64,000 bases of DNA, taken from contig CAYUET010000005.1 of assembly GCA_964443875.1 (NCBI GenBank), positions 62,001-126,000 on the forward strand, given 5' to 3'. The notes under the pieces are model-generated. The model saw only the letters and a program-made list of their open reading frames with translations, ran no database searches and was not told where the DNA came from. The position numbers were made by a program, and so were the translations under genes. Origin of the DNA: CAYUET01 sp964443875 (lineage in GTDB: Bacteria; Auribacterota; JAFGBW01). Below, piece after piece: positions 24,225-33,225 of this stretch; the first letter of the stretch is position 1; the number at the start of each line of letters is the position of its first letter.

Positions 24225-25035
24225 GTCAGATTTCTTATCCATTGAAAGTCAGTTCTTTAAATTGACTCATGAATTAAAGGAATTCAAGGGAAATATTGTC
24301 TATGTAGGGGGGTGGCTTCCTTATCTGTATACGAAATATTTATGGAAAAATAAAAAATATGAACCTGTTTTCACCACAGATATTGATATAGGGTTAAGAT
24401 GTTTTGGCGGGCATAAGAAAACGATTGAATCCGTCCTATTGGAAAATCAATATTATTCCAAGCCTTCAAACTATAAAAATCAGATGATGTATTACATTGG
24501 AACAGATAAAAGAAATATACGGCTTGATTTTTTAAGTGCGGAAAGAAAGGATCAGGAAATTCAAAAAATTGCCGGGGACAATATTTATGTATGCAACTCC
24601 CTTTATCAATTCAAAATTTTAATGGATCCTGAAAATACCTTTGAATTAAAATGCAATAATCACTCCATTGTCGTCCCGTATCCAGGCGCCTATGTATTTC
24701 ATAAAGGAATTACGTTTAAAATCCGGGCTTCTGAAGAAGACTCTGCCAAAAGCAAAATTGATAAGGATCTTTGGAGCATCTTTTATGTGACGGTGAATAT
24801 TCCTGACGATTCTAAGGCCGATTTCTATGACATGCTCCATAAACTGGATACCCAGATGGACGGCGATTTCCTGAATAATATTAAAGAATCTTTTTTTTCC
24901 AAAAACTCTAAAGGCATCAATTCTATTTTTTCATTTTATAAGGATTATGGAATTAATTTTAAAAATCATATTGTAGAAGTTATGAAAGAACTTAAACTTG
25001 AGCTGGGAAACCGGCGGAAAATACGAATTTCGTAA
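24217..25035 (+). CDS. AbiEii-like nucleotidyltransferase (putative toxin)
   Basis: A 272-residue nucleotidyltransferase-fold protein. Gly31-Gly32 in 'VYVGGWLPYLY', Asp55 and Asp57 in 'FTTDIDIGL' and Asp104 in 'NIRLDFLSA' match the G[GS]...DxD...D active site. A later 'SKIDKDLWSIFYV' resembles the KD..D motif of AbiEii-type proteins. Such enzymes modify tRNA or other targets with nucleotides and stop growth. The start is TTG at 24217 with a strong GGAGG six bases upstream, overlapping the upstream stop, so translation of the two is coupled. About 270 residues is slightly short for AbiEii. Target and activity are inferred. Confidence 0.65.
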   Translation: MSESDFLSIESQFFKLTHELKEFKGNIVYVGGWLPYLYTKYLWKNKKYEPVFTTDIDIGLRCFGGHKKTIESVLLENQYYSKPSNYKNQMMYYIGTDKRNIRLDFLSAERKDQEIQKIAGDNIYVCNSLYQFKILMDPENTFELKCNNHSIVVPYPGAYVFHKGITFKIRASEEDSAKSKIDKDLWSIFYVTVNIPDDSKADFYDMLHKLDTQMDGDFLNNIKESFFSKNSKGINSIFSFYKDYGINFKNHIVEVMKELKLELGNRRKIRIS

Positions 25036-25094
25036 CTCCCTCCCCTGAAATTTTTCGCACAGCAACTATTCATTTATTATGAGCGTCAGAAATT

Positions 25095-26378
25095 TTACCG
25101 CCCCTGAGCAAACCGCCTGAACAGGCCCAGAAAAGAAATCGTTTCCACGGTTCTGACTTCACGGATTTTTCCGGGGAAAATCCAGACCACCCACAGTCTT
25201 AAAAGCAGTGAAATCAAAAATACGGTAATCAGAGGATACCCCTTAAGGGAAGGGACAACAGACGACAAGAATCCTCCGGCAAGGCTCCCTGCCGCAATTC
25301 CAAAGGCGTTAAAGGCCGTATAGTAGGCAATGCAGCGGGTTCTTTTCCCCGGGCTGACCGCATCATAGACAAAATTCAGGGCGCACAGATTGTAGGCCCC
25401 CCAGATGATTCCGGAATAAAGCTGAGACACGATAAAACACAAAGGACTCTGATTGACGATCCAGAAAAGCGGAATGAGCGCGATCAGTAAAGAAACGGCC
25501 TTGATAATTCTGAGATTCCCCACCTTATCGGCAATCCTTCCCCAGCGGGGGGGTGTGAGGTAAACCAGAAGAGTGGATGAAATCATGACCACCGAATAAA
25601 TCATATAATTGTAATGGAGATCCTTAAGCATAAACACCGAAAAAAAAGGCGAGGCCACATAGACTGAAAAATAAAGCAGACCGCTGAAAATAACAAATTT
25701 TGCAAAATTACTTTCTCTATAGCGCGCCAGAAACTGAATCAGGGAAAAATAATTCTCATGTCTGGGCTCCATCGGAATGTCCTTCATTTTTCCAAGAAAA
25801 AACCAGGAACAAAGCCTGAATAAAAACGCGCAGCCGAATAACACAGCAAACCCGGCATATACATCCTGCTCTTCCAGCGCATCCGTGATCCAGCCTCCCA
25901 GAAGAGAAAATCCGACAATGATGAATCCGACAATCCGGCTACGCCAGCCGAAATAGGTCCCCCTTTTCTGTTCCGGGACAAGATTGGACATAAGACTTGA
26001 CCAGGCCGGGGTGGCAACAGCCCCGAATCCGGTAAAAAGCACCACGCAGATAATAAAGAAAAAAGGATGCCCCCTGCCGGTTAAGGCCATGAAAAACATA
26101 GGAAGCAGCATCAGAAGCTGGAGGCCGATAAAAAACATGAACATCCTTTTTCGGGATTTCAACCGGTCTGTAATATTAGGACTCATGAGCTGAATGCAGG
26201 CTGAAAAAAAGTTCGCAAACCCGTTTAAAACCCCGGCCTGTGAAGGGGTGCCGCCCAGAACCAGCAGAAATGGAATGAAATACTCCTGTGTGAAGCCGAT
26301 CATTCCCCCGGCAAAAATTCCATCCCATAAGGAATAGAACAGGCTCTTCTTTTTTTCATAAATTTTGATTTCTTCCAT
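25095..26378 (-). CDS. MFS transporter
   Basis: A 427-residue protein with about 12 membrane helices in two halves. The loop between helices 2 and 3 has 'PNITDRLKSRKRMFMFFIG', matching the MFS D-R-x-G/S-R-R/K pattern, and the second half has 'RWGRIADKVGNLRIIKA'. 'PAWSSLMSNLVPEQKRGTYF' is typical of a drug or sugar efflux-like subgroup often annotated only as MFS. Substrate unknown. It starts nine bases after the stop of the HExxH membrane protein. Confidence 0.88.
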   Translation of the reverse strand: MEEIKIYEKKKSLFYSLWDGIFAGGMIGFTQEYFIPFLLVLGGTPSQAGVLNGFANFFSACIQLMSPNITDRLKSRKRMFMFFIGLQLLMLLPMFFMALTGRGHPFFFIICVVLFTGFGAVATPAWSSLMSNLVPEQKRGTYFGWRSRIVGFIIVGFSLLGGWITDALEEQDVYAGFAVLFGCAFLFRLCSWFFLGKMKDIPMEPRHENYFSLIQFLARYRESNFAKFVIFSGLLYFSVYVASPFFSVFMLKDLHYNYMIYSVVMISSTLLVYLTPPRWGRIADKVGNLRIIKAVSLLIALIPLFWIVNQSPLCFIVSQLYSGIIWGAYNLCALNFVYDAVSPGKRTRCIAYYTAFNAFGIAAGSLAGGFLSSVVPSLKGYPLITVFLISLLLRLWVVWIFPGKIREVRTVETISFLGLFRRFAQGR

Positions 26379-26387
26379 AGCCGGAAG

Positions 26388-26909
26388 TTATTCCGATTCT
26401 GTTTCCGCTTGTAAAGAAATATAAAAGAAATACAGGGCCCCTGAAATACTCAACAGCATCCCCGTGTTGCCGATAGTCAGGACCTTCCGGGCATAAAGCT
26501 CACAATGGTCCAGGCAATCCCACTCCGTGAAAAGCCAGTTCCAGTCATGAATTCCTCCACCAACCAGGGGCAGATTCATGCTCACCGCATCTCCCATATA
26601 TCTCGCAATGTTCTGTCCGTTCTCAAAAAACCAGAAGAGCATGATGAAGACTGAAAAATATTCTTTCCTGTATAAAAACACGCCACCGATTCCCAAAGGA
26701 AACATCAACTGTCCGAGTGTTCCCCCTAAAAACTGAAGAGTCTCACTTCCGAAGCTGAAAAACAGATGCCCTGCTTCATGATAAGCCAGGTTGATGTAAT
26801 CTATAAAAATCCACTCCTTTTTTTCCACCACAATCTGATAAAAGAAAAAACAGCTTATTCCTAAAGCCAGTATTTTTTCAAAGACCGAACCCATGGAGCG
26901 ATTATTCAT
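26388..26909 (-). CDS. Small membrane protein with HExxH (putative membrane metalloprotease)
   Basis: A 173-residue protein with four or five hydrophobic segments. 'LAYHEAGHLFFSFG' gives His44-Glu45-x-x-His48, the zinc-metallopeptidase signature, at the edge of a hydrophobic helix, and is followed by 'LQFLGGTLGQLMFPLGIGG'. This resembles the architecture of site-2-type or other membrane-embedded peptidases, but the usual NxxPxxxxDG third-ligand motif is not seen; Asp or His residues in 'GGIHDWNWLFTEWDCLDHC' could supply a ligand. Function is unproven. It is immediately upstream of the MFS gene. Confidence 0.6.
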   Translation of the reverse strand: MNNRSMGSVFEKILALGISCFFFYQIVVEKKEWIFIDYINLAYHEAGHLFFSFGSETLQFLGGTLGQLMFPLGIGGVFLYRKEYFSVFIMLFWFFENGQNIARYMGDAVSMNLPLVGGGIHDWNWLFTEWDCLDHCELYARKVLTIGNTGMLLSISGALYFFYISLQAETESE

Positions 26910-27043
26910 ATCTTCTTTCCAAGATCCTATTGTCTAAAAATTTCAATCTGCTTATATACTTATACTCAGATCATACGATCATTTACGGTCTGAGAGGTCT
27001 CTGAATCGGGAATCCCCTTTTACACGCCAGTCCTTCAGGAAGC

Positions 27044-27859
27044 TTATCCATTCCCGTCAAGTTTATCCTCTGTCTGCTTCTTCTGGTTTTCAATAAACAG
27101 AAGCGCCGCACCAGTCACGGAAACCGGAAGAGTAAACATGTTCAGCCAGAACGGCATCATGGAGAAGAGCGCCATGAGCCCGAATCCGGAAAACTCCAGC
27201 CGATTTAGCCACAAATACTTGAGAAGGACCCTGAATTTCCATAGCCGTCGTTCTGTCAGATAGTTGATAAGGTTCAGCACCGTAGGAAAAGACATAAGAA
27301 GGCAATAAGCAAGAGTGCCGACCAGAGGAATCCAGTTCAAAGGGAAAAACAAAACGGCAAATATCAGACTGAAAACGCTGATTTTCAGAGAATTAAGTAT
27401 GGGGTAGAGAATATTCCGTTTGACTGAAAAAACGGTTTTCGTAGCCTCAAGTCCATTCATGGCTTCAATTTTTTCCGTCAGCATTTCGTAAAAAGGAGAA
27501 CCGATGACGGTTGCCAGAACAAAAAATGAAATTCCCGCCAATACGGCAAACAACAAAAAAGCTCCGATATACAAAAAAACATAAAGGAAGTACTGGAAAC
27601 TTTCCCTTATCCAGGCCCAGATCCAGGAGAGCCAGGGCAACGCTGATAAAGGCCTGTCAAAGGGTGAATCCGGAAGAAAATCGAATAAAAACCCGCTTCC
27701 ATAATAAAAAAGACAAAGAATGAGCAGCGTGTTGATTAAAAGAGGAATGATGCAATATTTCCAGAGGACCGGCTTTTTAAAAAGATAGAGCAATCCCTGA
27801 AACCATTTTAAAAAGCCTTTTGCAAAAAGTGAAAACATGCTTCCTGAAAAAAACCTCAC
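27044..27859 (-). CDS. EI24/CysZ-like membrane protein
   Basis: A 271-residue protein of the EI24 domain family (CysZ of enterobacteria is a member and helps sulfate uptake). The N-terminal 'FLKWFQGLLYLFKKPVLWKY' and central 'FFVLATVIGSPFYEMLTEKIE' are typical, with about five membrane helices. Its specific role here is unknown; sulfate uptake is only one possibility. It starts four bases after the stop of the upstream periplasmic protein gene, so the two are likely cotranscribed. Confidence 0.75.
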   Translation of the reverse strand: MRFFSGSMFSLFAKGFLKWFQGLLYLFKKPVLWKYCIIPLLINTLLILCLFYYGSGFLFDFLPDSPFDRPLSALPWLSWIWAWIRESFQYFLYVFLYIGAFLLFAVLAGISFFVLATVIGSPFYEMLTEKIEAMNGLEATKTVFSVKRNILYPILNSLKISVFSLIFAVLFFPLNWIPLVGTLAYCLLMSFPTVLNLINYLTERRLWKFRVLLKYLWLNRLEFSGFGLMALFSMMPFWLNMFTLPVSVTGAALLFIENQKKQTEDKLDGNG

Positions 27860-27863
27860 CCTC

Positions 27864-28463
27864 TTAGGATAAGGTTTTCAACCCGGCAAAATCCATTGAG
27901 CCGGCATAGGCTGTCATTTCCTCTTCTGTCACGCCATCCCCATGGATTTGAATTAAAAACTGATTGGCAACAACAAGGGTAATCTCTCCGGTTTTATCCG
28001 AAGGTCGGTATTTAACAATCGCTTTCTGGTCTTTAATTTTCAAAACTTTTCCTCCGTCTGCTGTGGCAAGCATGGGATTTTGAAAAAGCATCATCATGCT
28101 CTGAAGCATGGGAGAATCGGTAATAATTTTCACGTTAACAGCATCCTGATTGCGGGTGTAACGTCTTTCCGCCGTAAGCCCGCCACCGAACATGGCCGTT
28201 GCCACGGAATCTGATTTAGCGTCTTCCGCCTGCCAGCCCTCAAGCGCTTCAGGCAGAAACTTCTGCAGATCGCTGCCTTTTTTCTGACGAATCAGCTGGG
28301 CCGCATAATCCAGATTTCCGGCGGCTTCGGCATATTTGCCTTCATTGTACTGTACCACGGCTTCATTGATAGTATCCGTCACTTCATCACTGAAGACTGC
28401 CAGGGTGAAAAAAAAGGCAGCGCATCCGGTCATGATCTTATATGCAAAACTGCGATTCAACAT
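27864..28463 (-). CDS. Exported protein of unknown function
   Basis: A 199-residue protein with a signal peptide (about residues 1-24, 'KIMTGCAAFFFTLAVFS'). The segment 'INEAVVQYNEGKYAEAAGNLDYAAQLIRQKKG' looks like a single TPR-like helix pair, and 'MLQSMMMLFQNPMLATADGG' with 'VLKIKDQKAIVKYRPSDKTG' matches a conserved but uncharacterised family seen in proteobacteria, as far as I recall. It has a good AAGGAGG site (28470s on the minus strand). It precedes an EI24 protein; no function is assigned. Confidence 0.65.
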   Translation of the reverse strand: MLNRSFAYKIMTGCAAFFFTLAVFSDEVTDTINEAVVQYNEGKYAEAAGNLDYAAQLIRQKKGSDLQKFLPEALEGWQAEDAKSDSVATAMFGGGLTAERRYTRNQDAVNVKIITDSPMLQSMMMLFQNPMLATADGGKVLKIKDQKAIVKYRPSDKTGEITLVVANQFLIQIHGDGVTEEEMTAYAGSMDFAGLKTLS

Positions 28464-28870
28464 AAAAACCTCCTTGGGGTATATTTATAAAATAATGTAA
28501 ATTGATAAAGGAAGTGCTGATTTTTGTCCATATCAAAGTATTCATTCAAAGCCGACTTTATCCTTTTCCGTGAATTATTTTTATTCAAAGCTCATGACAA
28601 AAACTCTTATAAAAGGAAAAGACCCTGTCTTACTCAAGACACCCCTTTTGTACACTGATCTCTCTTTTCCTTATTTTTTATGCGGCTGCAGAACGCTTCC
28701 CCATGAAGATTCTACCTGAAAAATCACATCCATACAGAAGCAATTAACACAAAACAAATATTTTACATATAATTTAAAAAAATTCTTTTAAACCCTAGGG
28801 ATATAGTCTATATTAAAAAAATGTCAGTTTCTAAAAAGTTCGTTAATCATCAATGAAAGAATAGCCGTCT
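28464..28870. other. Divergent intergenic region
   Basis: No gene seen. It must contain promoters for the exported protein (minus) and for the ABC binding protein and TonB receptor (plus). Near the plus-strand gene, ATATAGTCTATAT (around 28801-28813) is a small palindrome next to CCCTAGGG; it could be an operator, but there is no further support. Confidence 0.4.
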
Positions 28871-29794
28871 ATGAAAAAGATCCTTTCCTGCATACTTGCT
28901 TTTTTTTTCTGTTGCGCCCTTTCTATTCAGGCGGAAGTTTTAATCGGAGGAGTTTTTAAGGACGGATTTGTCATATACCAGTCTCTGTACGTTTCTTTAA
29001 AAAAAGAAATGGCAAAAAGGGGTTATGAAATGTGTCTCATAACCGCAGGAGACAAAAATGAAGAGGAAGTAAAAAAATCCCTTGAACTTATGGGCTGCAC
29101 CCATGTAATCACCATTGGAAAAACCGCAACCGATGCGGTTAAAAACACCTCCTTCCCCGGTCTCTTCACCTTTGTGGAAGATCCCGTTAAAGACGGATTG
29201 ATCGACAGTTCCGGAAAATCCCTCGGTAATCTTACCGGAATATCCATGACCCCTGATTATTCTGAAGAGTTTAAACTCATCAAAGCCATACTCCCCTCTT
29301 CAACAAGAATCGGCGTGATATACGATCCTTCCAATTCCTATTCCAGCATGCAGAAAATCAGCCAAATCTCAGAACAGCTGGGCTTTTCCCTTTCCGAATC
29401 CGTCATTCTCAATCCTAAAGATGTTCTTCCGGAACTTCAAAAACTCCATTCAAAAATAGATTTCCTGCTGGCCTTGCCTGATACCACCATTTTCAATAAG
29501 TCGACCCTGCAGAATATTTTTATGTTTTCCCTGAAGAACAAACTCCCCATCATCGGCTTTTCCTCAGGCATGAGCCGCGGGGGGGCTTTTTTAAGCTTTT
29601 ACCCGGATTATGAGGATATGGCCGCTCAGGCCGCAGAAATAATGCTCTCCATCATTAAAGGAACAGCTCCCGCCTCCATCTCTTTCAGAACACCCCGTAA
29701 AATCCAGTTTTCCGTTAATCAGAAGTTCAGCAAACTTCTGAAAATTGAAATCCCGGATGAATTTATTCAAAAAGCGAGTGAAATTTTTCAATGA
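28871..29794 (+). CDS. ABC-type substrate-binding protein (ABC_sub_bind/TrpX-like)
   Basis: A 307-residue periplasmic protein with a signal peptide ending near 'ALSIQA' (residue 22). It has the PF04392-type fold: 'MAKRGYEMCLITAGDKNEEE', 'THVITIGKTATDAV', 'LTGISMTPDYSEEFKLIKAI', 'STRIGVIYDPSNSYSS', 'FLLALPDTTIFNKSTLQNIF' and 'PIIGFSSGMSRGGAFLSFYPDYEDMAAQAAEIML'. These proteins bind amino acids such as tryptophan or other small ligands. No ABC permease or ATPase accompanies it; instead a TonB-dependent receptor follows. Such pairs may act in sensing or uptake. The ligand is unknown. Confidence 0.8.
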   Translation: MKKILSCILAFFFCCALSIQAEVLIGGVFKDGFVIYQSLYVSLKKEMAKRGYEMCLITAGDKNEEEVKKSLELMGCTHVITIGKTATDAVKNTSFPGLFTFVEDPVKDGLIDSSGKSLGNLTGISMTPDYSEEFKLIKAILPSSTRIGVIYDPSNSYSSMQKISQISEQLGFSLSESVILNPKDVLPELQKLHSKIDFLLALPDTTIFNKSTLQNIFMFSLKNKLPIIGFSSGMSRGGAFLSFYPDYEDMAAQAAEIMLSIIKGTAPASISFRTPRKIQFSVNQKFSKLLKIEIPDEFIQKASEIFQ

Positions 29795-29904
29795 GAAGTT
29801 TTATTCATTATACTTTTTTAACCCGACCGATCATCCGAAAGAACAGTCCAAAACTTATCTCTCTAAATTCAAGCTTATTAATCATATCAGAAAGGAATAA
29901 AAAA

Positions 29905-31995
29905 ATGTTATTGAACAAATGCTTTATAACGGCCTTTATCCTGTCTCTCCTTTGTCTTCCCATGCCCCTTTTTGCCCAGGACGAAGCCGGTCAATGGGAA
30001 CAGCTTTTTGACACCTTCAATGTGTCTGTTGTCACCGCTTCCCAGACTGCCGAACCTTTGAAGGAAACACCCGTTCCCATCACCGTTATCACTAAAGATC
30101 AAATTGAAAAAATGGGGGCCAGAACCCTGAAAGATGTCCTGGTCACTGTTCCCGGTTTTTATTTTGTCCAGGATCATAATGAAGTCAATATTGCAAGCCG
30201 CGGAATTTATGCCTCTTCACAACAGAAATTCGCCATCCTGAGGGACGGACACCGCCTCAATACAAAATCCTACCAGGAGGCGGATCCGGATGATCATATC
30301 TCCCTCGCCGCCGTTGACCACATTGAAATATTAAGAGGGCCGGGAGGAAGTCTTTACGGTGACGTTGCTCTCACCGGTGTGGTGAACATCATTTCACAGA
30401 AAGCAGATGCAGGAAACTATGTCAAAGTGGGCGGAGGAAACTATGGTCAGGCCACTGGGGATATCGTCTACGGAAAAACCTTTTTCGAAAATTCTGAGGT
30501 CCTGATTTATTCGCACTGGTACAAATCCGACGGGGAAGAAGTCGATGTGGATGCCTCGGATGATTTTAATTCTCCGGGAAATACAAAAAACGGAAAGGTC
30601 GTTGTCGGTCGTTTTGACGATAACCCCTCCTATGATGTCGGCATCAATTTAAAAGTGAATGACACAAAATTTCACGCAAGCCGCGCCTACAGCCACTATC
30701 AGTCCCCCCGTTCCGACGGAGGAACCACAGGAGCTGTCTACAATATCGATGATTATCGCACTTTTGAAGGTGAAACCGTCGGACTTTCCACGGAAACCTT
30801 TCATTCCTATATTGAAAGAACTATGGCTTATGGCGAGAACAATGAACTCACAGCCCAGCTTTATTATGACGAATCAAAAGTTGATGTGCATCTAATTTCC
30901 AATCCCAACACCCTTTCAGGCATGTTTGTTGACTGGAAAGACTATACCGCCGGCACAAAAATATATACGACCATTCCCTATGTCACAGCCCGAGGGCAGG
31001 GTAATGTTCAGTTCGGAATGCAGGCCGAATACGCCGAAGTCTGGGATGCAAGCTATATTTATAACTATACCCCCACCACGGTAACTCTTTCAAACCAGAA
31101 TAAAGTGCTTGCGCTTGGCGATGAAACCAGCTATGCCCTCTTCGCCCAGATCAAACATCCTTTGACTGAAAAAATTCTGTTTAACGGCGGAGCCCGATAC
31201 GACTACCTCCAAAGAGCAGATGACAACAAGCAGAAAGAACTGAGCCCGAGAGCGGCTTTGATTTATATGCCGACCGAAACATGGGACTTCAAACTTTCCT
31301 ATACCCGTTCCTTTGAAGAAGCGCCTTACTGGTACCGCTATAACACTCTTCCAAGCTATATCGGGGCTTCCAGTCTTGATCCGGAAACCATGGACACGAT
31401 TCAACTCAGCACAGACTTCAAGACCGGCCAGTATCTGACCCACCAGATCACTCTTTTTAATCAGGATCTGCAGGATCTCGTTTACCGCAACACCACTGTT
31501 ACACCGGCCAGATACGACAATGCGGGAAGCGTTGAAACACAGGGTATCGAATACGAAGTCCTGTTCGCACAGGAAAGATACAGCATTAAATTCAACTATA
31601 CCTTCCTCGACCTCGTGGATGCGACGGTCTATCCCAATAACGGAGATCAGATCAACAACATTCCTGAACATGCCGGAAACCTGATTTTGGATGTCAATCT
31701 TCTTTCCACCCTGTGGGCCAACCTCAGTGTCAATTACATCGGTGAAAGACCTTCACCTATCGGAAATTCCACCACAACCACCTACAGCAGACATAATTTG
31801 AATCACATGGAAGAGGATGTGACCCTGCTGAACATGAAGCTCACATGGAGAGATCTCCTGAATGGCTCCATTGATCTGAGCGCATCTGTTAAAAACGTAA
31901 CAGATGAAGAGTGGTACCAGGGCGGAAGCACCATTCTTCCTTATGAACAGGCAGGAAGATGGTACATGGTTGAATGCACCTATAAATGGAAATAA
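29905..31995 (+). CDS. TonB-dependent outer-membrane receptor
   Basis: A 696-residue outer-membrane receptor. The signal peptide is residues 1-25 ('ALSLLCLPMPLFAQ'-like). The plug domain contains 'PLKETPVPITVITKDQIEKM', 'DVLVTVPGFYFVQDHNEV' and 'VDHIEILRGPGGSLYGDVA', the hallmark 'EIlRGPgs.lYG'. The barrel ends with 'AGRWYMVECTYKWK', an aromatic-rich C-terminal strand. The ATG at 29905 is chosen because AAAGGAATAA precedes it and a signal peptide follows; a start at 29791 would add residues before the signal peptide. It imports an unknown large ligand with TonB energy; TonB itself is not in the window. A strong terminator follows. Confidence 0.9.
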   Translation: MLLNKCFITAFILSLLCLPMPLFAQDEAGQWEQLFDTFNVSVVTASQTAEPLKETPVPITVITKDQIEKMGARTLKDVLVTVPGFYFVQDHNEVNIASRGIYASSQQKFAILRDGHRLNTKSYQEADPDDHISLAAVDHIEILRGPGGSLYGDVALTGVVNIISQKADAGNYVKVGGGNYGQATGDIVYGKTFFENSEVLIYSHWYKSDGEEVDVDASDDFNSPGNTKNGKVVVGRFDDNPSYDVGINLKVNDTKFHASRAYSHYQSPRSDGGTTGAVYNIDDYRTFEGETVGLSTETFHSYIERTMAYGENNELTAQLYYDESKVDVHLISNPNTLSGMFVDWKDYTAGTKIYTTIPYVTARGQGNVQFGMQAEYAEVWDASYIYNYTPTTVTLSNQNKVLALGDETSYALFAQIKHPLTEKILFNGGARYDYLQRADDNKQKELSPRAALIYMPTETWDFKLSYTRSFEEAPYWYRYNTLPSYIGASSLDPETMDTIQLSTDFKTGQYLTHQITLFNQDLQDLVYRNTTVTPARYDNAGSVETQGIEYEVLFAQERYSIKFNYTFLDLVDATVYPNNGDQINNIPEHAGNLILDVNLLSTLWANLSVNYIGERPSPIGNSTTTTYSRHNLNHMEEDVTLLNMKLTWRDLLNGSIDLSASVKNVTDEEWYQGGSTILPYEQAGRWYMVECTYKWK

Positions 31996-32016
31996 GATAA
32001 CCTGATTTTCCTTCTT

Positions 32017-32050
32017 AAAGCCGTCTTCCATGAAAGAAGACGGCTTTTTA
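32017..32050. terminator. Bidirectional intrinsic terminator
   Basis: AAAGCCGTCTTC and GAAGACGGCTTT form a 12-bp perfect stem with a 7-base loop, followed by a T-run on the plus strand and preceded by A's for the minus strand. It separates the TonB receptor gene from the convergent methyltransferase gene. Confidence 0.9.
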
Positions 32051-32878
32051 TTTCACCCACCGGGCAAAAAATCCCAAAGGGATTGTCCGCTCTGAATCCG
32101 CCTCACTTAAAAACATGTCGCCGGAATGAACCCTCCCCCCCATCTCTTTAAAAACATCATCCAGGCAATGATGTAAAACATAATGATTCATCCCGGGAGA
32201 ATGCGCTGTAAGCAGTACAAGATGAGATTCCGGGGTTAAAAGCTTTTTACACGCCTCCAGGAAAGGCATAAAATCCTTCTCCAGTTTCCAGATTTCTCCC
32301 TGCGGTCCTCTTCCAAAAACAGGGGGATCTAAAATGATCCCGTCATAATAATTTCCGCGCTTAAGCTCACGCTTGACAAAATTAAAGGCATCCTCCGTAA
32401 TCCACCGGACAGAGCCGGAGGGAACAGAGGATAATTCAGCATTTTCCTTAGCCCATTGAACGACCGATTTGGAGGAATCCACATGAGTCACCTTTGCTTT
32501 TTTGGCAATGGCAAAAGTGCTTCCACCCGTATAAGCAAAAAGATTTAAATAATGCCCTTCAGGCCGGACGGTTCTTGAAAGCCATTTCCAGTTCTCGTGC
32601 TGTTCGAAGAAAAAACCGGTATGCCCGTAATCGGTCAGACGGCATTTGAAGGAAATTGCGCCATAACGAAAAATGAAATCCCTGGGAACAGGACGGTGAA
32701 AAATCCATTTTCCGGCTCCTCCCTCCAGCATACCTTTAAATTCAGCATGCGCCTGCTGCCATCGCTTTAAAGGCAGCCGCTCCTTCCATAAAGCCTGAGA
32801 ATAAGGGCGGATAAGAAGATATTCCCCGATCTGTTCAAGCCTTTTTCCATTACCGCTATCCAGAATTTGATATGTCAT
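32048..32878 (-). CDS. Class I SAM-dependent RNA methyltransferase (RlmI-like)
   Basis: A 276-residue methyltransferase resembling the catalytic half of the RlmI/YccW family of 23S rRNA m5C methyltransferases. It has 'DYGHTGFFFEQHENW' (the FlDqR-like lead-in), 'YLNLFAYTGGSTFAIAKKA' (motif I, the NLFaYTG hallmark), 'VTHVDSSKSVVQWAKENAEL', 'DAFNFVKRELKRG' and 'YDGIILDPPVFGRGP' (motif IV DPP). The PUA domain of full-length RlmI is lacking. The start is set at 32878; a longer reading to 32995 would run through the tRNA-Gly gene. Confidence 0.8.
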   Translation of the reverse strand: MTYQILDSGNGKRLEQIGEYLLIRPYSQALWKERLPLKRWQQAHAEFKGMLEGGAGKWIFHRPVPRDFIFRYGAISFKCRLTDYGHTGFFFEQHENWKWLSRTVRPEGHYLNLFAYTGGSTFAIAKKAKVTHVDSSKSVVQWAKENAELSSVPSGSVRWITEDAFNFVKRELKRGNYYDGIILDPPVFGRGPQGEIWKLEKDFMPFLEACKKLLTPESHLVLLTAHSPGMNHYVLHHCLDDVFKEMGGRVHSGDMFLSEADSERTIPLGFFARWVK

Positions 32879-32938
32879 AATAGGGAAAATTTTTCCATAA
32901 ACAGGAAAAAAGTTAATCCAAGAAGTTTTTATAATAAA

Positions 32939-33009
32939 AGCGGGTGAAGGGAATCGAACCCTCGCTGTCGGCTTGGGAAGCCGATGTTCTACCATTGAAC
33001 TACACCCGC
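32939..33009 (-). tRNA. tRNA-Gly (anticodon CCC)
   Basis: On the minus strand the gene starts GCGGGTGTAGTTCAATGG and ends TTCACCCGC, giving a 7-bp acceptor stem (GCGGGTG/CACCCGC), a D-loop with GGTAGAAC, an anticodon stem-loop TCGGC-TTCCCAA-GCCGA with anticodon CCC, and a T-arm with GGTTCGATTCC. CCA is not encoded. The total is 71 bases including the discriminator. Confidence 0.96.
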
Positions 33010-33133
33010 AAAAAATCCATAATAAACTGAAATCTATTGAGATACATATAAATCAATTCAAGATCTCACAGATCTTTTAAATGTTAAACAAACTCCCTTG
33101 TTTAGGCAAATGAAAAATCAAAAAAATCATCAT

Positions 33134-33162
33134 TTGACTCTGGCATACGATTTGCATATATT
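33134..33162 (+). promoter_or_regulatory. Sigma-70-type promoter
   Basis: TTGACT (33134-33139), 17 bases, TATATT (33157-33162). It directs transcription of the PseG-like gene, whose ATG is at 33226, about 57 bases from the expected start of transcription. Confidence 0.7.
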
Positions 33163-33225
33163 AAATCCTGTTTAATGTTAAAGCACAATAGTTTTCCAGC
33201 CGATAAGAGAAATGAGGGTAGTGAT

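Noticed and set aside
32879..32995. N-terminal extension of the RlmI-like methyltransferase (39 more residues).
   Set aside because: The extra residues are a translation of part of the tRNA-Gly(CCC) gene on the same strand; the domain begins after 32878.
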